A stretch of DNA of 19,681 nucleotides, taken from contig JAEXMK010000128.1 of NCBI GenBank assembly GCA_023444445.1, forward strand, positions 1-19,681, read 5' to 3'. Source of the stretch: Pseudomonadota bacterium. GTDB taxonomy: Bacteria > Pseudomonadota > Alphaproteobacteria > Rhizobiales > Rhizobiaceae. How positions within the stretch are numbered: position 1 is the stretch's first letter; each line of letters opens with the position of its first letter. Shown piece after piece: positions 1 to 8,042 of this stretch. Below the pieces are notes generated by a model, which worked only from the letters and a program-made list of their open reading frames with translations, made no database searches and had not been told where the DNA came from. A program made the position numbers and the translations under genes.

Positions 1-45
1 GGCTGTCGACAGCAGCTTGATCTTGATTGTTGTAGCTTTCGCCAT
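1..45 (-). CDS. rpmG: 50S ribosomal protein L33, N-terminal 15 codons (cut by window edge)
   Basis: The minus strand encodes MAKATTIKIKLLSTA from an ATG at 43-45 and runs off the left edge of the window. This N-terminus is typical of bacterial ribosomal protein L33, a small protein of the large ribosomal subunit. The start is supported by an AGGA ribosome binding site at 51-54, five bases upstream of the ATG. The gene lies downstream of the MFS transporter gene on the same strand, but a promoter-like element and a terminator-like hairpin in between suggest separate expression. Only the start is visible, so completeness cannot be judged. Confidence 0.88.
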   Translation of the reverse strand, partial: MAKATTIKIKLLSTA

Positions 46-60
46 GGTCGTCCTGCCTTT

Positions 61-89
61 AAACAAAAGAGAAGCCGCAGGCGCTTCTC
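61..89 (-). terminator. Terminator-like hairpin with U tract in the rpmG leader
   Basis: Read on the minus strand, GAGAAGC (89-83) pairs with GCTTCTC (75-69) across a 7-base loop and is followed directly by TTTTGTTT (68-61). This is a standard intrinsic terminator layout. It would end transcripts from the MFS cluster. It also lies only about 7 bases before the rpmG Shine-Dalgarno site, so any rpmG transcript must read through it unless it starts inside the hairpin. Confidence 0.6.
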
Positions 90-110
90 ACCTCGGCTAA
101 ATCTGGCGCG

Positions 111-139
111 AAACTACGTATCGCGCCTGAAAAGTCAAG
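111..139 (-). promoter_or_regulatory. Predicted sigma-70-type promoter of rpmG
   Basis: On the minus strand a CTTGAC -35 element (134-139) is followed after 17 bases by TAGTTT (111-116). The -35 contains the TGA stop codon of the upstream MFS gene. CTTGAC is the common -35 form in rhizobia; the -10 is a weaker match. A 7-base inverted repeat, GGCGCGA/TCGCGCC (105-111 and 121-127), brackets the -10 region and could be an operator or chance. Transcription would start near 104, giving rpmG a leader of about 60 bases. Confidence 0.5.
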
Positions 140-1310
140 TCTGTTTTGCCCGGAAAACAAAACGGAACCCATAAAGCACCACGTAAAGCCCGAAAAATAC
201 GGCAAGCGCCCAGGCGAAACCATCGGTGCCGGCAACATCCATGGAAATGCCCACGGCCTGCGGTCCCGCAATCGTACCCATCGCGTAACAGAAGATAAAG
301 GCGGCATTGGCGGAGACCAGATCGGCGCCCTTGAGCCGCGAACCGAGATGGGTCAGGCCGACAGTATACATGCCCGACACCAGGCCGCCCCAGAACAGCA
401 GCAGCGCCGCCACCAGGATCCAGCTCTCCACCAGGAAAGGCAGCGCCAGCGTGCCGCAAACGCCCGCAACGGCCATCAGGGCGAGCATGGTGCGCCGATC
501 CTTCAACCGGTCGGACAGAAGGCCGATCGGTATCTGGAAGACCATGTTGCCGATTCCCATGACCGTCAGCAGAAGTGCTGCCTGCGATTCGTTGAAACCC
601 TCACGGGTGGCGTAGATGGGAAAGAGCGACAGACCGCCGGCCTGCACCGAACCGAACACGAAAGCTGCGGCGGATGCCATCGGCACCAGCCAGATGTAGC
701 GGATGAAATGGTGATTGGGCCGCTCGTCCAGTTCCGGGCTTTCGCCGCGCGCCATGAAGATGGGAATGGCGGCAAGAAAGATGATCGCGGCACCGACGAG
801 GAAGGGCAGGATGCCTTCGCTGCCGACCGCTGAAAACAACAGTGGACCCACGGCGAAACCGACAGCAAGCCCGGTGGCGTAGATGCCGAGAACCATGCCG
901 CGTTTTTTCGGCGGCGCCGTCATGTTGATCCAGTATTCGGACAGGATAAACAATGTGGTGGTGGCGCCGTGGAAAATGATTCGCAGCGGAAACCACATCC
1001 AGAAGGCATCAGCGAAATAGAAACTGAGTGCGCTCAGCGCCGAAATGACGACAGCCAGCAGCATGGTTCGCGCCACGCCGAAATCATGGGCGATCTTCGT
1101 GGTGACCGGAGCCGCCATCATGGCCGCAACGCCGGCCATGGCCGAATTCACCCCGATCATGGTCGAGGAGATGCCGCGTTTCTCAAGAATGATCGACAGG
1201 AGCGGCAGCCCAAGGCCGATGGCGACACCAACTGCACTGATTGCGGAAATCGCAGCGATCAATGAGGGCCAGTGGATGGCATCCGCTTCTTCGCATTTCA
1301 TTTGTGACAT
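135..1310 (-). CDS. MFS transporter, YcaD-like
   Basis: A 391-residue integral membrane protein with about 12 hydrophobic segments in two halves, the usual size of a major facilitator superfamily permease. The charged segment GLLSDRLKDRR after the sixth or seventh helix resembles the MFS loop 2-3/8-9 motif (D-R-x-x-R-R). The overall sequence resembles the YcaD-like subgroup of uncharacterised permeases; the substrate cannot be read from sequence. The start at 1310 has an AAAGG ribosome binding site that overlaps the stop codon of the upstream NUDIX gene, only 8 bases away, so the two are probably co-transcribed and coupled. An in-frame ATG three codons later (1301) is a less likely start. Confidence 0.85.
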   Translation of the reverse strand: MSQMKCEEADAIHWPSLIAAISAISAVGVAIGLGLPLLSIILEKRGISSTMIGVNSAMAGVAAMMAAPVTTKIAHDFGVARTMLLAVVISALSALSFYFADAFWMWFPLRIIFHGATTTLFILSEYWINMTAPPKKRGMVLGIYATGLAVGFAVGPLLFSAVGSEGILPFLVGAAIIFLAAIPIFMARGESPELDERPNHHFIRYIWLVPMASAAAFVFGSVQAGGLSLFPIYATREGFNESQAALLLTVMGIGNMVFQIPIGLLSDRLKDRRTMLALMAVAGVCGTLALPFLVESWILVAALLLFWGGLVSGMYTVGLTHLGSRLKGADLVSANAAFIFCYAMGTIAGPQAVGISMDVAGTDGFAWALAVFFGLYVVLYGFRFVFRAKQT

Positions 1311-1318
1311 GACGGCCT

Positions 1319-1945
1319 TTATACAAAGTCTCGAATGAACCGGCCGTGGCGCGTGACATAGAGCCGCGCGGGGCTTTCAAAGGGCAATGAGGGATCACCT
1401 ATCATGAGTTTTGTGACATCTTCGAGAACCGTCCGTGTGATTGTCGGCATGTTCAGACCGGAAAGGTCTGTCATGTCAAGCCATTGAACGTTGCAGAGTT
1501 CATCGGAATCACGGGTTAGGCTGACATCGAGCTCCAATTCGTCGGTGTAACAGCAAAAGAATCGCGTGTCGTAGCGCCGTACATTGCCGGGAGGCGTGAT
1601 CGCGCGGGCAACATATCTGAAACGGGAAAGGTCCGGCCCCTTAGCGCCCAATCCAAGGTCCACGCCGGTCTCCTCGAAAAGCTCGCGCGCGGCCGCAAGC
1701 GCCAGAGCCCTTGCCCCGGCAGCACTGAGACGGCGCGCCGCCGAAGCGGTGAGGCTGCGCAGGACCGCGGGATGCAGATCGCTGGAAAAGGGCAGCGCAT
1801 GGTCGCGCGGATCGCGTTTACCGCCCGGAAATACGTAAGCGCCCGGCATGAAGACGTGGGCGCTGCTGCGTTGCCCCATCAGCACCCTGAGCTGCGGGCC
1901 GGAGCGGTCGAACAGGATAAGGGAGGCTGCATCACGTGGCCGCAT
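1319..1945 (-). CDS. NUDIX hydrolase, NUDT19-like with a long insert in the NUDIX box
   Basis: A NUDIX-fold hydrolase of about 208 residues. NUDIX enzymes cleave nucleoside diphosphates linked to another group. The NUDIX box is split: FPGGKRDPRD (residues 39-48) is followed after some 38 residues by AAARELFEETGVDLG (85-99), instead of the usual seven-residue spacing. This long insert is seen in the NUDT19/RP2 type, some of which act on coenzyme A or acyl-CoA, so a CoA diphosphatase role is a possible inference only. The start is uncertain: ATG at 1945, or GTG at 1957 with a GGGGA about 10 bases upstream. The open frame continues further upstream into the DUF983 gene but in another frame, so the longer form was not used. 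The stop lies 8 bases before the MFS gene. Confidence 0.82.
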   Translation of the reverse strand: MRPRDAASLILFDRSGPQLRVLMGQRSSAHVFMPGAYVFPGGKRDPRDHALPFSSDLHPAVLRSLTASAARRLSAAGARALALAAARELFEETGVDLGLGAKGPDLSRFRYVARAITPPGNVRRYDTRFFCCYTDELELDVSLTRDSDELCNVQWLDMTDLSGLNMPTITRTVLEDVTKLMIGDPSLPFESPARLYVTRHGRFIRDFV

Positions 1946-2007
1946 GGGTGCGCTCACCGTCTCGCCATCCCCGAACCGCTGAAGCTCATGTAAGGCCGCG
2001 CCCACGG

Positions 2008-2451
2008 TCAGTGAGAAGAGCCGTCTATCTGTGCTTTTGGTTGTTTTCGGTCGAAGCCGTGCATCCGCAACGCCCATTGCAGGCCGATCACGCCGCCCTT
2101 GATGGGTTGCAGCGTCAAAAGCGCGGCCAGAATGGTAATCGGTACCCAGATGGCAAAATGCGCCCACATGGGAATGTTCAAGACCAGATCGGTCGTCATG
2201 AAGCCGCCAACAGCGATATGGCCGATGATGACGATGGAAATATAAGGCGGCAGGTCGTCCGAACGGTGATGATGCATTTCTTCGCCACAGGCCGCGCAGG
2301 CATCCACCGGCTTGAGCCAAGCCCGGAACAGGCGACCGCTGCCGCAGGCCGGGCAACGGTTGGCCATGCCGCGCATGATCGAACGGCCAAGCGGCCGTTC
2401 CGTGCTGCCGTCTCCGAAGGTGACCGTTTCCGAGCTCTGATGTGCACTCAT
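2008..2451 (-). CDS. DUF983 family membrane protein with N-terminal zinc ribbon
   Basis: A 147-residue protein with two CxxC pairs near the N-terminus (C33/C36 in CPACG and C52/C55 in CAACG), which probably bind one zinc ion. Two hydrophobic segments follow (about 70-90 and 95-115). This is the layout of DUF983, a family widespread in alphaproteobacteria with no established function. A histidine run (MHHHR, 59-63) follows the second Cys pair. The ATG at 2451 has a GAAGGA ribosome binding site 7 bases upstream. The gene lies 44 bases downstream of rnr and about 50-60 bases before the NUDIX gene, in the same presumed transcript. Confidence 0.85.
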   Translation of the reverse strand: MSAHQSSETVTFGDGSTERPLGRSIMRGMANRCPACGSGRLFRAWLKPVDACAACGEEMHHHRSDDLPPYISIVIIGHIAVGGFMTTDLVLNIPMWAHFAIWVPITILAALLTLQPIKGGVIGLQWALRMHGFDRKQPKAQIDGSSH

Positions 2452-2476
2452 CCTTAAGTCCTTCTCCCGTTCTTAA

Positions 2477-2491
2477 ACCGCTTGTTGCGGT
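2477..2491 (-). terminator. Small hairpin between rnr and the DUF983 gene
   Basis: On the minus strand ACCGC and GCGGT form a 5-bp stem around a 5-base loop, followed by TTTAAG, just after the rnr stop codon. The stem is short and the T run poor, so at most it is a weak attenuator or an RNA 3'-end stabiliser within the cluster. Confidence 0.25.
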
Positions 2492-2495
2492 CTTG

Positions 2496-4850
2496 TTAGC
2501 GTCGTCCTCTCGGCGGCCGCGTTCCAGGCTTCGCGCCGGGACGCGATGTCCGCCGGCCCGCCTTGTGGAACGACCGCGATCCGACTGGCATCTTGCGGCC
2601 GGGGCTCAGCATCTCGAACCGCAACGCACCCGCCAGCGGCACTGCTTCCGCAAGCCGTACCTGCACCGTGTCGCCAAGCTGATAACCGAGACCGGTCTTT
2701 TCCCCCGTCAGAGCCTGATGCGCTTCGTCGTAGAAGAAATAATCGGTTCCAAGCGTAGATATAGGAACGAAACCATCAGCGCCAAACTGCGGCAGCGCGA
2801 CAAATAGTCCCGCCTTGGTGACACCGCCGACGCGGCCTTCGAATTCTTCACCCACCCGCTCGGAAAGATGATGCGCGATCAGCCGGTTGACGGTGTCGCG
2901 CTCGGCCGCCATGGCGCGCCGCTCGAAGGTCGAGATTTCCGCGGCGATATCGTCCAGCGTCGCCTCTTCCTGTGGCGTGATACCGCCTTCGCCGAACCCC
3001 AGCGAGCCCACCAGCGCACGATGCACGATGAGGTCGGCATACCGGCGGATCGGTGAGGTGAAATGAGCGTATTTCATCAGGTTTAGACCGAAATGGCCGA
3101 TATTCTCCGGGCTATAGATTGCCTGGCTCTGGCTGCGCAGCACCATCTCGTTGACCATGATCTGGTGCGGCGTATCGAGCGCCCGCGCCAGAATGCCGTT
3201 GAAGGAATTGGCGCGCATGGCCGCGCCCTTGGCCATGGTAATGCCGATCGTGCCGAGGAATTCGCGCAGCACCTCCTGCTTGGTAAGCGTCGGCGCGTCA
3301 TGCACGCGGTAGACCAGCGGCTGTTTCTTCTTTTCCAGCGTCTCGGCGGCGGCCACATTCGCCTGGATCATCATTTCTTCGATCAGCTTGTGCGCATCGA
3401 GACGTTCGGGAATGACGACCGCGTCGACAGTGCCGTCAGGGCGCAGCTTGATCTTGCGCTCGGGCATGTCGAGTTCCAGCGGCTGGCGCCGGTCACGGCC
3501 GCGCTTCATCACCTCATAAGCGTGCCACAGGGGCTTGAGGATCGGCTCCAGCAGCGGTCCGGTCTTATCGTCGGGCTTGCCGTCAATGGCAGCCTGAGCC
3601 TGCTGGTAGGAGAGCTTCGCAGCGCTCTTCATCATGATGCGATGGAAGGTATGGCCGGCCTTGCGACCTTCCTTGGAGAAGGTCATCCGCACGGCAAGGG
3701 CAGGGCGGTCGACGCCTTCCTTCAGCGAGCAGAGATCATTGGAAATACGCTCCGGCAGCATCGGCACGACGCGATCCGGGAAATAAACGGAGTTGCCGCG
3801 CTTCAGCGCCTCGCGGTCCAGCGGCGAACCTGACCGAACATACCAGGAAACGTCAGCAATGGCGACGGTGACGATGACACCATCGGGATTGTCGGGCGAG
3901 GTGTCAGGCTCGGCATAGACTGCATCGTCGTGATCCTTGGCATCCGCCGGATCGATGGTGATGAGCGGCAGGTCGCGCCAATCCTCGCGGTGGGACATGG
4001 TCGCGGCCTTCGCCGCATCCGCTTCGGCAAGAACATTCTGCGGAAAGATATGCGGAATGCCGTGGGCGTGGATTGCGATCATTGAGATCGCTTTTTCCGA
4101 GGCAACCGAGCCGATAACCGACAGGACCTTGGCGCGCGTCAGACCATAACGGCCGCTGTTGCGTGAGGTTTCAACCTCGATCAGATCGCCATCCTTGGCA
4201 TCGCCGACGCCATCGGGATCGATGACCATTTCCTCGCCGCGGCGATCGATCGGCATCAGCCGTCCGCCGCCACCCGGCGTTTCCTTGAACACGCCGAGCA
4301 GGGCATTCTGACGGCGGTCGATCAGCTTGACGACGCGGGCGGTATAGGCGGGGCCGGTGCTTTCCTTCGAGGGGAAGATTTTCGCGAGAATACGGTCGCC
4401 GAGCCCGGCGGCTGGCGCTTTCTTGCCACGGTCCTGCGAGGATTGGCGGATCAGCACGGCCGGCGCTGCGCCCAGATCCTCCGGCCATTCCGCCGGGCGG
4501 CCGATCAGCTCGCCATCCTTATCGCGGGTCGTGATGTCTAGAACCGTCATGGGCGGCAGGCCACCCGGTCGCGTCAGCGACTTGCGGCTCTTGTGCACCA
4601 TGCCGTCGACTTCGAGTTCCTTCAGCAGCGCCTTCAGGACAACCCGGTTTTCACCCTTCAGCCCGAAAGCCTTGGCGATTTCGCGCTTGGAAGCCTGCTG
4701 CGGATGGTCCGCAATGAATTTCAGCAGCACCTCGCGGGAGGGCACCTCGCCGTGGATGATGCCTTCGCCTTCACTCACCCGCTTGCCGCGCCCGGTGCGT
4801 CCGAAACCGTCGCTGGCGGAACCCTGTCTCTGACGCGGCGATTTGCTCAC
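2496..4850 (-). CDS. rnr: Ribonuclease R (3'-5' exoribonuclease)
   Basis: A 784-residue RNase R, which degrades structured RNA from the 3' end in mRNA decay and rRNA quality control. In order: an N-terminal winged-helix-like region (about 38-92), cold-shock OB region, the RNB catalytic domain and an S1 domain (about 670-750). A basic Arg/Lys/Pro-rich tail closes the protein. The RNB metal site is intact in TIDPADAKDHDDAVY (298-312), with D300, D306, D308 and D309 matching E. coli RNase R D272, D278, D280 and D281. The start is GTG at 4850, whose GTGA overlaps the topA stop codon by 4 bases, so translation is probably coupled to topA. The first 30 residues are low-complexity and basic. Confidence 0.96.
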   Translation of the reverse strand: MSKSPRQRQGSASDGFGRTGRGKRVSEGEGIIHGEVPSREVLLKFIADHPQQASKREIAKAFGLKGENRVVLKALLKELEVDGMVHKSRKSLTRPGGLPPMTVLDITTRDKDGELIGRPAEWPEDLGAAPAVLIRQSSQDRGKKAPAAGLGDRILAKIFPSKESTGPAYTARVVKLIDRRQNALLGVFKETPGGGGRLMPIDRRGEEMVIDPDGVGDAKDGDLIEVETSRNSGRYGLTRAKVLSVIGSVASEKAISMIAIHAHGIPHIFPQNVLAEADAAKAATMSHREDWRDLPLITIDPADAKDHDDAVYAEPDTSPDNPDGVIVTVAIADVSWYVRSGSPLDREALKRGNSVYFPDRVVPMLPERISNDLCSLKEGVDRPALAVRMTFSKEGRKAGHTFHRIMMKSAAKLSYQQAQAAIDGKPDDKTGPLLEPILKPLWHAYEVMKRGRDRRQPLELDMPERKIKLRPDGTVDAVVIPERLDAHKLIEEMMIQANVAAAETLEKKKQPLVYRVHDAPTLTKQEVLREFLGTIGITMAKGAAMRANSFNGILARALDTPHQIMVNEMVLRSQSQAIYSPENIGHFGLNLMKYAHFTSPIRRYADLIVHRALVGSLGFGEGGITPQEEATLDDIAAEISTFERRAMAAERDTVNRLIAHHLSERVGEEFEGRVGGVTKAGLFVALPQFGADGFVPISTLGTDYFFYDEAHQALTGEKTGLGYQLGDTVQVRLAEAVPLAGALRFEMLSPGRKMPVGSRSFHKAGRRTSRPGAKPGTRPPRGRR

Positions 4851-7549
4851 TCTGCTGCCTTCTTGGATTTGGCCGCTGCCTTCGGCTTGGCGGCCGTCTT
4901 GCTCTTTGTCGTGGTCTTGCTCTTTGTCGCTGCCTTCGCCTTGGTCGCCTTCGGTTTTGCGGCGGCGTCGCCATCGGCCTTCTTGGCGACGGTTTTTTTG
5001 GCCTTGGCGGGCTTGCCGCCGGTGCCGGTCTTGGCAATGCGCTCGGCGATCAACACCAGCGCCTCGTCCAGCGTCACGGTGGCCGGATCCTGCCCCTTGG
5101 GAATGGTGGCATTGACCTTGCCCCAGTTCACGTAGGCCCCGTAGCGGCCGTCACGAACGGTGATCGCGCCGCCATCGGGATGGTCGCCCAGTTCCTTGAG
5201 AGCAGCCGGCGTGCCGCTGCGGCCGCGTCCCGGTCCCTTGCTCTGCTTTTCAGCTATGACGGTCACGGCGCGGTTGAGGCCGATCGAGAACACGTCTTCG
5301 ATGCTTTCGAGGTTCGCATAAGAACCATCATGCAGCAGGAAAGGTCCGTAACGGCCGAGCCCAGCGGAGATCATCTTGCCGGTTTCCGGGTGCTTGCCGA
5401 TATCGCGCGGCAGGTTGATGAGGGCCAGCGCCTTCTCGTGATCGATATCCTCAGGCTTCCAGCCCTTGGGCAGCGACGAGCGCTTGGCTTCTTTGCCTTC
5501 GCCGCGCTGGATGTAAGGCCCGAAGCGGCCGGAGCGAAGCGTCAATTCCTCGCCGGTCATGGGATCGGCACCGAGTGCCTTGGGCTCGTTGAGGGCCGCG
5601 GCTTCGGCTTCCGCGCCATCGGAGGTCAGCTGACGCGTATAGTTGCACTCAGGATAGTTCGAGCAGCCGACGAACGCACCGTATTTGCCGAGCTTCAGTG
5701 ACAGATTGCCGGTGCCGCACACCTGACAGATGCGCGGATCGGAACCATCCTCCCGCTTCGGGAACACCAGCGGCGCCAAAACCTCGTTCAGCGCATCCAG
5801 CACGTTGGTGACACGCAGTTCCTTGGTATCTTCGATCTGCGCGAAGAAGTCCTTCCAGAAATCGCGCAGAACCTGCTTCCAGTCCAGTTCGCCGGCGGAG
5901 ATCCGGTCGAGCTTTTCCTCAAGGGCGGCGGTGAAATCGTATTCGACGTATTTGGTGAAGAAGCTTTCGAGGAAAGCCGTCACAAGCCTACCACGGGAAT
6001 GCGGGATAAGCTTGCGCTTGTCGACGACGATATATTCGCGGTCGCTCAGCGTCTTCAGCGTTGCAGCATAGGTGGAAGGACGGCCGATGCCGAGTTCTTC
6101 CATCTTCTTGATCAGCGAAGCTTCCGAATAACGCGGCGGTGGCTCGGTGAAGTGCTGGCTGGCATTGATCTTCTGCTTGGCGAGGTTTTCGCGTTCATTG
6201 ATCGGCGGCAGACGGCCTTCGTCGTCACCATCGTCGCTCTGCTCACCATCTTCCTTCTGGTCGGTATAGGCGGCAATGAAACCGTCGAAACGGATCACAG
6301 AGCCGACAGCGCGCAGGCCAGCCTTCTCGCCGCCGTTGCTGGCAAGAATCTCAACCGTCGTGCGCTCGATTTCGGCTGACGCCATCTGGCTCGCAATACC
6401 GCGCTTCCAGATCAGCTCGTAAAGACGCAACTGGTCGGCATCGAGGTAACGCTTCACCTGATCCGGCGTGCGGTTGAAATCGGTCGGGCGGATGGCCTCG
6501 TGCGCCTCCTGGGCGTTCTTGGCCTTGGTTGAGTAGAAACGCGCCTTTTCCGGCACGTAACGGTCACCGAACTGCTCGCCAATAGCCTTGCGCGCAGCAT
6601 CGATAGCTTCCGGGGCCATCTGCACGCCGTCGGTACGCATATAGGTGATCAGACCAACGGTCTCACCGCCGATATCGATGCCTTCATAAAGCTTCTGCGC
6701 CACCTGCATTGTCCTCGAGGCACCGAAGCCCATGCGCGATGAGGCCGCCTGCTGCAGCGTCGAGGTGGTGAAGGGCGGGCCGGGGTTGCGCTTGACGGGC
6801 TTGGCCTCAACACTATCGACCACATAGGTTGCGCCTTCGAGCAGCGACTTCAGCCGGTTGGCTTCGTCGCCGGTCTTGATCGCGCGGTTCTGTAATCGCT
6901 TGCCATCGGCCGAAACCAGCTTGGCTTCGAACTCGTCACCGCGCGGTGTCTTCAAAAGTGCGCTGATATTCCAGTATTCTTCGGAAACGAAACGCTCGAT
7001 TTCGGATTCGCGATCGCAGACGAGGCGCAGCGCCACCGACTGCACACGGCCCGCGGATCGGGCGCCCGGCAGCTTGCGCCACAGAACCGGCGAGAGGTTG
7101 AAGCCGACGAGATAATCGAGCGCACGGCGGGCGAGATAGGCGTCCACCAGCGGCACGTCGATGTCGCGCGGGTTCGCCATGGCGTCCAGAACCGCCTTTT
7201 TGGTGATGGCGTTGAAGACCACGCGTTTCACCGGCTTGTCGCCAAGCACACGCTTCTTCTTCAAAAGATCGAGAACATGCCAGGAAATGGCTTCCCCTTC
7301 GCGATCCGGGTCGGTTGCGAGAAAGAGGCCGTCGGAGGATTTTACCGCATCGGCAATATCCTTCATGCGCTTGGCGGACGCGCTATCGACCTCCCAGGAC
7401 ATTTCGAAATCCTGGTCGGGCAGCACCGATCCATCCTTGGCAGGAAGGTCTCTGACATGGCCAAATGATGCAAGAACCTTATAGCCCGAGCCAAGATACT
7501 TATTGATCGTCTTGGCTTTGGCAGGAGATTCTACGACGACGACATTCAT
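4847..7549 (-). CDS. topA: DNA topoisomerase I (type IA)
   Basis: A 900-residue type IA topoisomerase that relaxes negative supercoils. The N-terminal Toprim domain starts MNVVVVESPAKAKTI and carries the metal-binding DPDREGE (80-86). The active-site tyrosine is Y303 in GLITYMRTDG. A four-cysteine zinc finger (C608, C611, C629, C635) follows, then three glycine-rich C-terminal repeats around GRFGPYI (675), GRYGPFL (732) and GRYGAYV (802). The last 55 residues are almost only Lys, Ala, Thr, Ser and Pro, a basic tail that probably binds DNA. The ATG at 7549 is preceded by GAGAAG. No clear promoter could be picked upstream. The gene overlaps rnr by 4 bases. Confidence 0.97.
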   Translation of the reverse strand: MNVVVVESPAKAKTINKYLGSGYKVLASFGHVRDLPAKDGSVLPDQDFEMSWEVDSASAKRMKDIADAVKSSDGLFLATDPDREGEAISWHVLDLLKKKRVLGDKPVKRVVFNAITKKAVLDAMANPRDIDVPLVDAYLARRALDYLVGFNLSPVLWRKLPGARSAGRVQSVALRLVCDRESEIERFVSEEYWNISALLKTPRGDEFEAKLVSADGKRLQNRAIKTGDEANRLKSLLEGATYVVDSVEAKPVKRNPGPPFTTSTLQQAASSRMGFGASRTMQVAQKLYEGIDIGGETVGLITYMRTDGVQMAPEAIDAARKAIGEQFGDRYVPEKARFYSTKAKNAQEAHEAIRPTDFNRTPDQVKRYLDADQLRLYELIWKRGIASQMASAEIERTTVEILASNGGEKAGLRAVGSVIRFDGFIAAYTDQKEDGEQSDDGDDEGRLPPINERENLAKQKINASQHFTEPPPRYSEASLIKKMEELGIGRPSTYAATLKTLSDREYIVVDKRKLIPHSRGRLVTAFLESFFTKYVEYDFTAALEEKLDRISAGELDWKQVLRDFWKDFFAQIEDTKELRVTNVLDALNEVLAPLVFPKREDGSDPRICQVCGTGNLSLKLGKYGAFVGCSNYPECNYTRQLTSDGAEAEAAALNEPKALGADPMTGEELTLRSGRFGPYIQRGEGKEAKRSSLPKGWKPEDIDHEKALALINLPRDIGKHPETGKMISAGLGRYGPFLLHDGSYANLESIEDVFSIGLNRAVTVIAEKQSKGPGRGRSGTPAALKELGDHPDGGAITVRDGRYGAYVNWGKVNATIPKGQDPATVTLDEALVLIAERIAKTGTGGKPAKAKKTVAKKADGDAAAKPKATKAKAATKSKTTTKSKTAAKPKAAAKSKKAAE
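4896..4929. repeat. Tandem direct repeat within the topA tail
   Basis: The 16-mer GTCTTGCTCTTTGTCG occurs at 4896-4911 and again at 4914-4929, an 18-base (six-codon) period. It encodes part of the Lys/Ser/Thr tail of topoisomerase I. The period keeps the frame, so slippage would change only tail length. Confidence 0.85.
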
Positions 7550-7717
7550 ATTGTTCTTCTCTGGAACTGGTCCGTTAACGTGGCCCCGGTTGCAGCGTGG
7601 TGCCGCAATTGGCCTTCTTTATAATTCGACATGGACAGGTAATGCCCGCTGGTCAAGAGGCAAGCCCGATTTTCTCGCTTCCAGGTGACTACAACCTATG
7701 GATAATCTATTGTTGTA

Positions 7718-7745
7718 TTGCAATCTTTGGTAAATTGGTTATGAT
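7718..7745 (+). promoter_or_regulatory. Possible promoter of the small plus-strand gene
   Basis: TTGCAA (7718-7723) and TATGAT (7740-7745) are separated by 16 bases in an AT-rich stretch unlike the flanking coding DNA. Transcription would start near 7752, about 57 bases before the chosen ATG. TTGCAA is its own reverse complement, but no good -10 was found in the topA direction. Confidence 0.4.
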
Positions 7746-7808
7746 GGGCAACATCATTTGAACAGACTTAATGCTTCCCGTTTCAGGCTGAATTTCCAGG
7801 ATAAATAT

Positions 7809-8042
7809 ATGGTCCCGAACGCAACAAACAATAATGCCGATAATGAAGGGACCAGAGAGAGCTTGGCATACATCCGTCAGATGCTGGCGGAACTGCGGCA
7901 GGTCGCACACCGTGAGGGTGCGGACATGCTGTGTTACCTGATCGAGATGGCCTATGTCGAAGTCGGCGATATCCAGAGCGGCCGGCGCAAGCTGTCAATC
8001 CGCGATGAAGAGCGACACGCGCCCCCCGGCATGCCGGTTTAG
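7809..8042 (+). CDS. Small conserved rhizobial protein of unknown function (77 aa)
   Basis: A soluble, mostly helical 77-residue protein with no signal peptide or membrane segment. The core SLAYIRQMLAELRQVA followed by ADMLCYLIEMAYVEVGDI is a pattern I associate with short uncharacterised proteins of rhizobia; the function is unknown. The ATG at 7809 was chosen because AGGA (7798-7801) lies 7 bases upstream. A TTG at 7758 would add 17 residues and lacks such support. The gene is divergent from topA and convergent with dprA: its last 48 bases are antisense to the end of dprA. The Met/Leu/Tyr-rich core suggests an amphipathic helix, possibly for dimerisation. Confidence 0.72.
   Translation: MVPNATNNNADNEGTRESLAYIRQMLAELRQVAHREGADMLCYLIEMAYVEVGDIQSGRRKLSIRDEERHAPPGMPV

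Noticed and set aside
1319..2356. A 345-codon open frame that would fuse the NUDIX domain to an upstream segment
   Set aside because: The extra part overlaps the DUF983 gene in another frame and has no domain features; the NUDIX protein begins near 1945-1957.
3093..3833. Long plus-strand open frame opposite rnr (246 codons)
   Set aside because: It is an antisense shadow of the RNB domain coding frame in GC-rich DNA, with no ribosome binding site or recognisable product.
7619..7657. topA promoter from CTTGAC (7652-7657) and TTATAA (7619-7624) on the minus strand
   Set aside because: The spacing is about 27 bases, too long, and no good -10 lies 16-18 bases from CTTGAC.
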